This document shows, piece by piece, positions 1 to 5,644 of a stretch of DNA of 6,651 nt. This DNA is from DTYU01 sp040757355. GTDB lineage: Bacteria > Bacillota > Desulfotomaculia > Desulfotomaculales > Ammonificaceae. The notes under the pieces were generated by a model. That model was not told where the DNA came from, searched no databases, and was given only the letters and a program-made list of their open reading frames with translations. The first letter of the stretch is position 1, and each line of letters begins with the position of its first letter. The DNA lies in the NCBI GenBank assembly GCA_040757355.1, contig JBFLWY010000086.1:1-6651 (forward strand), read 5' to 3'. The position numbers were made by a program, and so were the translations under genes.

Positions 1-31
1 ACCCAGGCATCCAGGTCCCGGTTGAGTTGCC

Positions 32-53
32 CCCTGCCTGCCGGCAGACAGGG
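32..53. repeat. Near-perfect 22-bp palindrome
   Basis: Two 11-base arms meet with no spacer: CCCTG, one mismatched base, CTGCC, then GGCAG, one mismatched base, CAGGG. Ten of eleven positions pair. It could be an operator, a cruciform-forming site or a fragment of an intergenic repeat. There is no T-tract after it, so it does not look like a terminator for a gene entering from the left. No convincing coding frame covers the first 130 bases on either strand. Confidence 0.45.
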
Positions 54-130
54 CGCGCATCTGCGAAGTTTTGCCGCTGCAATTTGCCCTGCCACAAGCC
101 AAGCTTAAAACCGGATCACCAGTGCAGAAA

Positions 131-273
131 AAATTTTTTACCTGACCCCTTGACGCCGTTTTTTTTTTTTTTTTGTAAAATAGGCGCATAGTCTGGCAGG
201 CATTGGACTCTTTGGCAAGGGGAGGTGAAACGATAAGCAAAAACCGCCGGAGGAGCCGGGAACTGAATTTTTA
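131..273 (+). repeat. Promoter/leader repeat, copy 1
   Basis: This block recurs at 3189-3323. Positions 191-273 match 3241-3323 with 5 mismatches in 83 bases and no gaps. The upstream part, from AAATTTTT through ACCTGACCCCTTGACG, also matches, apart from a 6-base length difference in a T run. Only the bases just after the -10 box diverge strongly (5 of 10). The strongest conservation lies in the part expected to be transcribed, so a conserved 5' untranslated RNA is plausible. Both copies precede a gene for an exported product. I do not recognise it as a known riboswitch class. Confidence 0.85.
150..181 (+). promoter_or_regulatory. Putative sigma-A promoter with T16 spacer
   Basis: TTGACG (150-155) resembles a -35 box and TAAAAT (176-181) a -10 box. 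The spacer is 20 bases and consists mostly of 16 consecutive T (159-174). The optimum for the housekeeping sigma factor is about 17, so this copy should be weak as written. The other copy (3206-3231) has the same boxes with only 10 T. Transcription would start near 188 and leave a leader of roughly 140 bases before the gene at 327. Promoter identity is inferred from the box sequences. Confidence 0.55.
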
Positions 274-290
274 GGTAGAATTCTGCCAGC
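191..290 (+). ncRNA. Candidate structured 5' leader RNA, copy 1
   Basis: This is the expected 5' untranslated leader of the gene at 327. CTGGCAG (193-199) can pair with CTGCCAG (283-289), a 7-bp closing stem around about 83 bases. Inside it, CCGG (247-250) and CCGG (256-259) can form a small hairpin with loop AGGAG. There are also two Shine-Dalgarno-like stretches (219-225 and 249-255) with no open frame worth calling behind them. The closing stem's 3' side lies beyond the block shared with copy 2, where only a 5-bp equivalent exists, so that stem is weakly supported. The function and any ligand are unknown. Confidence 0.35.
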
Positions 291-326
291 CGGGAAATTA
301 AAATAAAGCAAGGAGGTTTAGCGATT

Positions 327-1583
327 ATGCTGCGGAAACCCGTTCCGTATCGGCGAACGGTTCTCTTTGCGGTCGTGCTTCTGTCGGTTCTGTTAGCTAT
401 AGCGGCCGCGGCATTTGCTGCGGCGGGTGTTGAAGAGGCCGGGAACGTCCAAGATGCATCCCGTATCGTTTATGAGGTGATTCAATGTGAAAACGACCGC
501 AACTGGGAAGGGTTATTGAGTCTCTGGACTCCCGAGAACAGGCAGGACTTAAGGGATTTTCTGAAAAACAACCTCTCATCCAAAAACAATGCGGGGGTAC
601 TTAGCGTTGAATCAGCAAACATAGTTGAGATAAAAGAGCTTCCTTCAGAAGTAGCGAACGCGTTCACCAACATGGACAAATATAGAGAAAAGTATGTTAG
701 AGCTTCTCTGTTCTATGTCGGTATCAACTACCGAGTAAGCCACGAAACCAAATACTACTTTAACGGGGTCAACTACCGCATCGCTGTTGTTGTCTCCGAT
801 GGCAGCAGATGGTACTTAGCCGAGCTTTCCGACGCACCAGTCGAAGCAATAGTATCAGATGGTCACGGCTTTGGGAGCCGAAGCGAAAAAATTGCGGAAA
901 GAATTGCAAAAGCAAGATACAAGGGCCTGGCGGTTAATGTTAAAGGTGATGTGTTAGAGAATTTTAGCGCTACTCCAGAACAGCTCAGCCAGGAAAGAGG
1001 CCGCCGTACCGTGCCACCAGATGCGGGTGTAACCGCGGACGAGCATACACGACCTTCAAGCATCCGGGTATATCTTACCAATTCTACAAACTACACTTAC
1101 TATGGTTACAAGGGGCCAACAGCCAGGGCAATAGACTTCTACTACTATGTCAAAAATGTGCTGCCAAAGGAATGGATATCATCTTGGCCGGCAGAATCGC
1201 TTAAGGCGGGAGCTATGGCAACCAAGATGTACGGCTGGTACCATGTTTATCACCCTAAATGGCCCTCATTGAATGCGGATGTTAAAGATAACACCCAGGA
1301 TCAGGTTTTTTTAGTTAAGTCAGAGCTAAACCCCACGACCCAAGCGATCAATGCGGTTGGTGGCATTGGAATGGAAAAGGCAAGTACCCACACACTTTTT
1401 GAGGCTCAACACTGGGCCGGTTACTACAGCGACCACGGTAAAAGTTCAGGAAAGATGGAACACTGGGGCACAAAATACTGGGCCGATTCCCCTCGGAACA
1501 AGACTTACGATTGGATGTGCCATTATTACTACGACTCTTCTCCAAACACTTCGTACCAGTTGATGGCGTTCTTCTACTATTAA
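327..1583 (+). CDS. Secreted SpoIID/LytB-domain protein
   Basis: A 418-residue exported protein. Residues 1-33 form a signal peptide: a KPVPYRR basic start, a long hydrophobic core and an AFA-type cleavage site. Residues about 40-175 look like a small alpha/beta NTF2-like domain (inference from pattern). Residues about 243-400 resemble the SpoIID/LytB fold. The stretch around KEWISSWPAESLKA aligns with the family's E-M-P-x-S-(W/F)-x-x-E-x-L-K-A motif and keeps the glutamate (E282) that is catalytic in SpoIID lytic transglycosylases. DNTQDQVF (321-328) matches the later D-x-T-x-x-Q-V-[YF] segment. SpoIID cleaves glycan strands of peptidoglycan denuded of stem peptides; the same role on the cell wall is a reasonable inference here. 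The C-terminus is unusually rich in Tyr and aromatic residues. The ATG start is supported by AGGAGG at 311-316, ten bases upstream. Membership of a sporulation regulon is not shown. Confidence 0.75.
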   Translation: MLRKPVPYRRTVLFAVVLLSVLLAIAAAAFAAAGVEEAGNVQDASRIVYEVIQCENDRNWEGLLSLWTPENRQDLRDFLKNNLSSKNNAGVLSVESANIVEIKELPSEVANAFTNMDKYREKYVRASLFYVGINYRVSHETKYYFNGVNYRIAVVVSDGSRWYLAELSDAPVEAIVSDGHGFGSRSEKIAERIAKARYKGLAVNVKGDVLENFSATPEQLSQERGRRTVPPDAGVTADEHTRPSSIRVYLTNSTNYTYYGYKGPTARAIDFYYYVKNVLPKEWISSWPAESLKAGAMATKMYGWYHVYHPKWPSLNADVKDNTQDQVFLVKSELNPTTQAINAVGGIGMEKASTHTLFEAQHWAGYYSDHGKSSGKMEHWGTKYWADSPRNKTYDWMCHYYYDSSPNTSYQLMAFFYY

Positions 1584-1598
1584 ATTAAGACGCTACAA

Positions 1599-1633
1599 CC
1601 CTCGGGCCGCCAGGAAAACCGGTGGCCCGAGGG
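1599..1633 (+). terminator. Strong hairpin after the SpoIID-like gene
   Basis: CCCTCGGGCCGCC (1599-1611) pairs with GGTGGCCCGAGGG (1621-1633). The 13-bp stem includes one G-U pair and has a nine-base loop. It starts 16 bases after the stop codon. The trailing sequence (CAATATTTC) is only weakly T-rich, so it may act as an inefficient terminator or as an RNA-stabilising 3' end. It covers the GTG at 1622, which argues against a translation start there. Confidence 0.6.
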
Positions 1634-1759
1634 CAATATTTCAGAGCAGCTCCACGGGGGTTAGTTCAAGTACCGAGCTTTCAATATCCCGAACAGCGCT
1701 ACCAAGTATGGTTAGAAGCAAAACATTTGGCAATATGGAAAGGAGCCCCGATAAAGCCA

Positions 1760-2848
1760 GTGGGAAAGCGCGCTTTTTTAATTTGCACGTTGATTCTGTT
1801 GATGTCGGTTGCAATCCCGAGCGACGGGACTGAACTGATCGAAATATCTTTTCCCGGACGGGTAATTAATGACATAGCCGTAGATCCTGCTTTACCGGAA
1901 CACGGCTGGGCTATCTCGGAAGGAGTTCTCTTAGAAACAACCGACGGCTTTTCTTCATTGCACCCTGTCGAATCACTGCGGAACAAGAACTTTATGTTCG
2001 TGCAAACTGTTCCGGATAGCCAAGTAACGGTCTTCGCCGGTGGCAAAGACGGCCTCTGGAAAAGCAGCGCTAAAGGAAATGATTGGCGGCTTGTTCTCAA
2101 GCGGCCGGTCAGCGTCATCGCCCGGGGGAAAGACGGCAACCTCTGGGTAGCAGGTGATGAAAAAGGCATGTTCGACCCATATCTTCGGTGGTATTTGTAT
2201 TACAGCACAGATCTTGGACTGCATTGGCGGCAGATTTATAAATCCGTCCCGGAACATGACTTTACAGGCGGCTTGGCGGTTGACAGCAAAGACCCGCGCC
2301 GTCTCTGGTCAGGGGGTTATTACGGCCTTTTTAAAAGCGAAAACGGTGGATTGGGTTGGGAACAGATGGACAGCAATGAACGGATACATTCCCTGATATT
2401 TGCTCCTGCCAAAGGGGAGTTGTTTCTCGGCTACGGGAATACCGGCATCGCTAGATTGATTGGCAGCAAGATAGAGCATACAGCCTTGACAGACGAGTGG
2501 ATTGTCGAAATGGCCTTTCTTAACCAGGACCGGCTTGTTGCTTTAGGTATCGGGAAAGATAGTTTATACATAGTAGATACCGTGAACAATACCTGCCAGC
2601 AGGTAGTCGCCTTTAAAAGGGCAGTAACCTCATTTGCATTGGTCCCGATTCATGGAGGAGTCGAGGCTGTAGTGGGAGGCAACGAAGCTGTATGGCGTGT
2701 GAAACTAATGGGCAACAAACCGACTGCCACCAGCCAGAACAAGCCTCTTTCGGCAGGTAAAACTTACCGGAATATTGGAGCGTGGTTGCTGGTGGTTTTA
2801 ACAGTGGCAGTTCTTGGCGGGTTGGGGCGAAAATTCTTGCGACGATGA
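1760..2848 (+). CDS. Exported, C-terminally anchored BNR/Asp-box beta-propeller protein
   Basis: I choose the GTG at 1760, giving 362 residues. The frame is open from 1622, but that upstream GTG lies inside the terminator-like hairpin and has no ribosome site. From 1760 the protein starts with a clear signal sequence (MGKR, then a hydrophobic core rich in I and L). GGAAAGGAG ends at 1745, a slightly long 14 bases upstream. The body shows Asp-box/BNR repeats of the sialidase, YCF48 and Vps10 propeller type: SSAKGNDW (about 102-109), STDLGLHW (149-156) and SENGGLGW (193-200). Two of these follow GLWKS or GLFKS strands. Residues about 339-356 form a membrane helix followed by GRKFLRR, so the propeller should sit outside the cell. 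No sialidase catalytic residues are evident. It is probably a binding or assembly scaffold on the envelope; the ligand is unknown. The hairpin suggests partly separate transcription from the preceding gene. Confidence 0.7.
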   Translation: MGKRAFLICTLILLMSVAIPSDGTELIEISFPGRVINDIAVDPALPEHGWAISEGVLLETTDGFSSLHPVESLRNKNFMFVQTVPDSQVTVFAGGKDGLWKSSAKGNDWRLVLKRPVSVIARGKDGNLWVAGDEKGMFDPYLRWYLYYSTDLGLHWRQIYKSVPEHDFTGGLAVDSKDPRRLWSGGYYGLFKSENGGLGWEQMDSNERIHSLIFAPAKGELFLGYGNTGIARLIGSKIEHTALTDEWIVEMAFLNQDRLVALGIGKDSLYIVDTVNNTCQQVVAFKRAVTSFALVPIHGGVEAVVGGNEAVWRVKLMGNKPTATSQNKPLSAGKTYRNIGAWLLVVLTVAVLGGLGRKFLRR

Positions 2849-2947
2849 CAACCTCTGAGACCAGAACAAGCCTGCCATTCCTTGCGACCGTAAAAAAACG
2901 CCCCTCATTTATTTCCTTTCCGGCCGTTGTTTTCACCCTTCTCGGCT

Positions 2948-3133
2948 CTAACTCCCGCAGTTCTTCTCCAACCGCAGAGAGTTTATCTGCTTAAGAGAAA
3001 TAACGGCTGTACTGCTATGACCCCTTAAAACAGTAAGTGCAGCCGTAGTCTCTGGGCCATACGCACCGTCCTGTTGTCCATAGCGCCGGCGTCTATGATT
3101 CTCAAAACCCCCGTGGGTACAGCCGCTAAACAA
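2948..3133 (-). pseudogene. Possible remnant of a peptidoglycan-binding domain
   Basis: The stretch 2849-3188 has no intact gene. On the minus strand, positions 3035-3070 encode DGAYGPETTAAL. This fits the D-G-x-[FY]-G-x-x-T-x-x-A pattern of the PG_binding_1 repeat found in cell-wall hydrolases. The preceding residues (rich in Arg and His) and the following ones do not continue the domain, and no ribosome site or credible start is visible. I therefore read it as a decayed or frameshifted fragment, or a chance match. It would be consistent with the wall-related neighbours. Confidence 0.28.
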
Positions 3134-3188
3134 GGCTTCTCTTCCTCCCGGTAGTTTGGATAAAAATGAAGATTATCGCCGGTAACAA

Positions 3189-3323
3189 ATTTTTCACCTG
3201 ACCCCTTGACGCTGTTTTTTTTTTGTAGAATGAGTACAAAGTCTGGCAGGCATTGGACTCTTTGCCAAGGGGAGGTGAAAGGATAATCGAAAACTGCCGG
3301 AGGAGCCGGGAACTGAATTTTTA
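3189..3323 (+). repeat. Promoter/leader repeat, copy 2
   Basis: Second copy of the block at 131-273, in the same orientation, with an offset of 3050 bases downstream of the T run. Relative to copy 1 it has a 6-base shorter T tract, a few changes around the -10 box and 5 substitutions in the leader. Homology stops at 3323, so the regions bearing the ribosome sites and starts of the two downstream genes are unrelated. The ACCTGACCCCT stretch at its left edge resembles the complement of the REP-like sequence at 6351-6361. Confidence 0.85.
3206..3231 (+). promoter_or_regulatory. Putative sigma-A promoter with T10 spacer
   Basis: TTGACG (3206-3211) and TAGAAT (3226-3231) are separated by 14 bases, ten of them consecutive T (3215-3224). 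The equivalent spacer in copy 1 is 20. A run of 13 T would give exactly 17. The promoter should serve the small-peptide gene at 3362 and, since the following gaps are short, probably the ABC transporter genes as well. Confidence 0.55.
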
Positions 3324-3361
3324 AGCATTCCTGCAATCTCATCAGGAGGAGGATAATCCGA

Positions 3362-3511
3362 ATGCGAATGCGAAACAAGATTATGCTCGGAATCGTTGGA
3401 ATTGTAGTTGCTTTGGCCGTTGCCGTTCCTGTGCAGGCAGGCGGCATGAACTACGCCAGGGCTTGGGAGACGTTGGGCGGTGCAAGGTGGAACGATCGGA
3501 AACTTCATTGA
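3362..3511 (+). CDS. Small exported peptide of unknown function, 49 residues
   Basis: A short gene with a very strong ribosome site, AGGAGGAGG at 3344-3352, nine bases before the ATG. Residues 1-26 are a textbook signal peptide: basic MRMRNK, a hydrophobic core of I, V, L and A, then PVQA as the likely cleavage site. Only about 23 residues would remain after cleavage, starting GGMNYARAW and ending NDRKLH. The permease gene begins 29 bases downstream, so the two are probably co-transcribed. In lactococcin-972-type loci a Sec-exported bacteriocin precursor occupies this position, but the mature part here is too short and lacks that family's usual features. An overlapping frame reads GGTIGNFIDVRFAVRG and stops at about 3535, so a frameshifted longer ancestor is possible. 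The codons and strong ribosome site support a real start; the function is not recognised. Confidence 0.6.
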   Translation: MRMRNKIMLGIVGIVVALAVAVPVQAGGMNYARAWETLGGARWNDRKLH

Positions 3512-3540
3512 TGTGCGCTTCGCGGTGAGGGGATAGGGGC

Positions 3541-4560
3541 GTGCTGGTGAACCAGCGACTGTGGATGAATTTCAGGCTTGCACTTACCAGCTTCTTTCTC
3601 GGGATTCTGACAGCATTCATGGTGTGGTCCTTCCAGTGGGCGGTGGAATCCTGGAACGAAGTAACGTTCGACATGCCTGGCGACGTCACCGTACTACAGA
3701 TGGCCGAGGGGCCGCAGATTGTTGCGGCGGCTGATGCGGCGTCGGCTCAAGAGGAGTTAAAGGCGTACCTTCGCGACCGGTCGCTCGCACTGATCGTTTC
3801 CTCATCCGGAGAAGGTCGCCCCGAGGTGCTCATTTGCGATCCGCATGGCTTGGTCTCGTGGTTTCCCCGGGGTAATCCCGAGGATCTCCGGCCTGCGATA
3901 AGTGGTGCCTACCTTTTTAAAGGCACGTACTCGGAGCGCCGGTGGTCGGAATCCGCCACGACTCCCCTTTTGCCAAAGGGGGTCGTGGTGGAGGGGGCGA
4001 TTACCGCACCACGTCGCGCTGGCGACCTTCAATACGCAAGGCGCACCGGACGGGATCCGCTGCCGCCCGGACAATACACGCTCAATACGACTGACCCGGC
4101 GCAAGTTCGACACATCCTTGATCTTCTGCATCGAATGAGACTTGTTCCTCAAAAGACGGAAACGGTTCCCTTGCTTCTGTACTTAACTCAGAATCCACTG
4201 TTGGTTGTCACTGTGCTCTTTTTGGCAGCGGGTTATGTTTGCGCCGTGTTTTACTGGTCGCTCTACCTTTGCGGGCGTGCTCGCGAGTTCGGCATTCGGA
4301 GCCGCCACGGCGCACTGCCTTCGGAACTTGCCCGGGAGAACCTGATGGGCGGGCTGCCCGGCTTGGCGGTGGGCAGCGTTGCGGGGGTGCTCCTCGCAGG
4401 TGTCCTGGTTGCGGCAATTGGTCAGGTGCACCTCGCACCTGGCAACTTCCTGACACTTGCCGGCGCCGCGGCCGCTGCAGCCGCCATCATCACCGTAACC
4501 TGGTTAATGACCCTTTATGTGATCATCCGAACGCGTTACGAGGTGAACCTTGTTGCGTGA
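3541..4560 (+). CDS. FtsX-like ABC transporter permease, first half
   Basis: A 339-residue membrane protein from a GTG start, with AGGGG at 3528-3532 upstream. Topology: TM1 at about 12-33; an extracytoplasmic domain at about 35-210; then TM2 (about 218-242), TM3 (about 271-294) and TM4 (about 303-328). TM3 is preceded by a cytosolic loop with a REFGIRSRHGALPSE segment. This loop matches the R-E-x-x-x-R-x-x-G-A pattern that FtsX/MacB-type permeases use to contact the ATPase. The 1+3 TM arrangement around a large outer domain is typical of the family. Half 2 follows with an 8-11 base overlap, implying translational coupling. In lactococcin-972-type systems both halves are fused in one protein of roughly 650-700 residues; here they are separate. 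The likely role is peptide or bacteriocin export, or immunity. GC content is visibly higher than in the genes at 327-2848. Confidence 0.72.
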   Translation: MLVNQRLWMNFRLALTSFFLGILTAFMVWSFQWAVESWNEVTFDMPGDVTVLQMAEGPQIVAAADAASAQEELKAYLRDRSLALIVSSSGEGRPEVLICDPHGLVSWFPRGNPEDLRPAISGAYLFKGTYSERRWSESATTPLLPKGVVVEGAITAPRRAGDLQYARRTGRDPLPPGQYTLNTTDPAQVRHILDLLHRMRLVPQKTETVPLLLYLTQNPLLVVTVLFLAAGYVCAVFYWSLYLCGRAREFGIRSRHGALPSELARENLMGGLPGLAVGSVAGVLLAGVLVAAIGQVHLAPGNFLTLAGAAAAAAAIITVTWLMTLYVIIRTRYEVNLVA

Positions 4561-5272
4561 GGTGTGGGATGGTTTTGTCATGGCATTCCGGCGCTGGCCC
4601 ACGACGCTTGCGCTCGCCGGCATGATCGCTGTTGCCTGTGTGGTTCTGTCGTTCGCCCTGGTTGATGTGCTGTCACAGGTAGCCGTACTCCGGGGAGCCA
4701 AGCAGCTCCGGGAGCGTCATGCGGTGATTTTCACCCCCTACTACCCGCATGGTGAGAGTAGCAGCGTCGGTGATGACACCGTGAAATACTTGATGAACCT
4801 GATCGACCGGCAGAAGGCATACACCGCGATCGTGTACAACATGGGTCTCGATGACCCCAATTTCGCCGGCGGGCATCCTACCTTGGTTCTGTTCGGAGAC
4901 GTTATTCCTAAGTTGTTCCCGGATCTCCAGTTATGTAACCGCGCGCCGTGTGCAGCGCGCAGCGCAAAAATAGCAGGTCAGAATATCGATTCGGTAAGCA
5001 TCGCCGGGGAAAGCATCCCTGTGGTTAAAACGTTGCCGGCTGGTGCCACCTTCTTTGATGTCGGTGTCGCTGGTTTGCCCTTGGATCGCCGCATCGTCAT
5101 CCGTGCGCCGACGAAGGTGCTTCCTTTACTCAATCCAACCGAGCGAGAGGAGGCGTTGGCTCGTGCTGTCCTGCTTGATCCAGCCGAGGCGGTGGTGGAT
5201 GCGTTCGTGTCTGGGTGTGCACAGGGGGAACTGTTTCTCGTTCCCCATGAGGTGTCCATCGAGCAGCCGTAA
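4550..5272 (+). CDS. FtsX-like ABC permease, second half, N-terminal part (ends at in-frame TAA)
   Basis: A 240-residue product from TTG at 4550 or, better spaced from GAGGTG (4540-4545), TTG at 4553. It has TM1 at about 18-40 and then an extracytoplasmic domain to the end. It lacks the three C-terminal helices that the FtsX fold needs. Those helices are encoded immediately downstream in exactly the same reading frame (to 5644), with only the TAA at 5270-5272 and five sense codons between this product and the next ATG. The combined 365 codons match the length and topology of half 1. This is therefore best seen as one gene interrupted by a nonsense codon; CAA to TAA is one simple route. A natural split with reinitiation is the alternative. 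Two cysteines (in the LCNRAPC segment) lie in the outer domain and could form a disulfide. Confidence 0.65.
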   Translation: MLREVWDGFVMAFRRWPTTLALAGMIAVACVVLSFALVDVLSQVAVLRGAKQLRERHAVIFTPYYPHGESSSVGDDTVKYLMNLIDRQKAYTAIVYNMGLDDPNFAGGHPTLVLFGDVIPKLFPDLQLCNRAPCAARSAKIAGQNIDSVSIAGESIPVVKTLPAGATFFDVGVAGLPLDRRIVIRAPTKVLPLLNPTEREEALARAVLLDPAEAVVDAFVSGCAQGELFLVPHEVSIEQP

Positions 5273-5287
5273 AGGTTTCGCGAGATC

Positions 5288-5644
5288 ATGATGAGTTCTG
5301 CCATGTATATCGTCGGCACGCTGGGATTTCTTGCCCTGGTCTTTGCCGCCTTCGTGTCATCTGCTCGATTGACGATGCGCCAAGAGAATCGTGCGTTTAA
5401 GATCCGGCAAATGTATGGTGCCACGCCAATTCATATCAGCCTTCGCATCGGCGGTTTTTTGGCTGCCGTGGCCCTGGTGCCGCAGGTTGTCTTGCTTTTT
5501 CTCCTGCTGGTGTTTCTCCTGGTGACGGGTGCACCAGCTCCGGGCGCGACGCTCTGGGTCATGTTGGCCCTTATTCTTACCTTCGTTTTCTTGTGGTTCT
5601 CAGCGGTGCGTGAGGTACGTGCCCAAGAACAGATAGGATGGTGA
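5288..5644 (+). CDS. FtsX-like ABC permease, second half, C-terminal part (three TM helices)
   Basis: A 118-residue segment starting at ATGATG (5288-5293), 15 bases after the TAA of the previous frame and in the same frame. It has helices at about 5-26, 55-80 and 86-106. Between the first two lies a cytosolic loop, RAFKIRQMYGATPIHIS, which is the ATPase-coupling loop of FtsX-like permeases (compare the equivalent loop in half 1). A weak ribosome site (AAAGG at 5271-5275, made partly by the stop codon itself) could allow reinitiation. Its stop overlaps the ATPase gene by 7 bases, so the operon is tightly packed. If it is not translated separately or by readthrough, the transporter would be non-functional. 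Confidence 0.6.
   Translation: MMSSAMYIVGTLGFLALVFAAFVSSARLTMRQENRAFKIRQMYGATPIHISLRIGGFLAAVALVPQVVLLFLLLVFLLVTGAPAPGATLWVMLALILTFVFLWFSAVREVRAQEQIGW

Noticed and set aside
215..231. Apparent compensatory change G/C to C/G between the two leader copies
   Set aside because: The flanking bases cannot pair, so no helix supports this as covariation.
191..290. Leader as a known riboswitch (c-di-GMP, c-di-AMP, cobalamin, T-box)
   Set aside because: I compared the conserved stretches I remember for these classes and found no match; it is left as an unassigned candidate RNA.
1622..1759. N-terminal extension of the propeller gene from GTG 1622
   Set aside because: The start lies in the stem of a 13-bp hairpin with no ribosome site, and the extension would bury a clear signal peptide that begins at GTG 1760.
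3001..3046. Inverted repeat CGGCTGTACT / AGTGCAGCCG as a terminator for the propeller gene
   Set aside because: The loop is about 22 bases or more and there is no T-tract; it also lies about 150 bases past the stop codon.
3025..3508. Long minus-strand frames overlapping the leader and small-peptide gene
   Set aside because: They run antisense through the repeated leader and the well-supported peptide gene, and lack ribosome sites and recognisable domains; only the short PG-binding-like stretch was kept.
4239..4625. Plus-strand 128-residue frame inside the permease gene
   Set aside because: Arg/Pro/Gly-rich composition typical of an off-frame reading of a GC-rich gene; the permease frame is clearly the real one.
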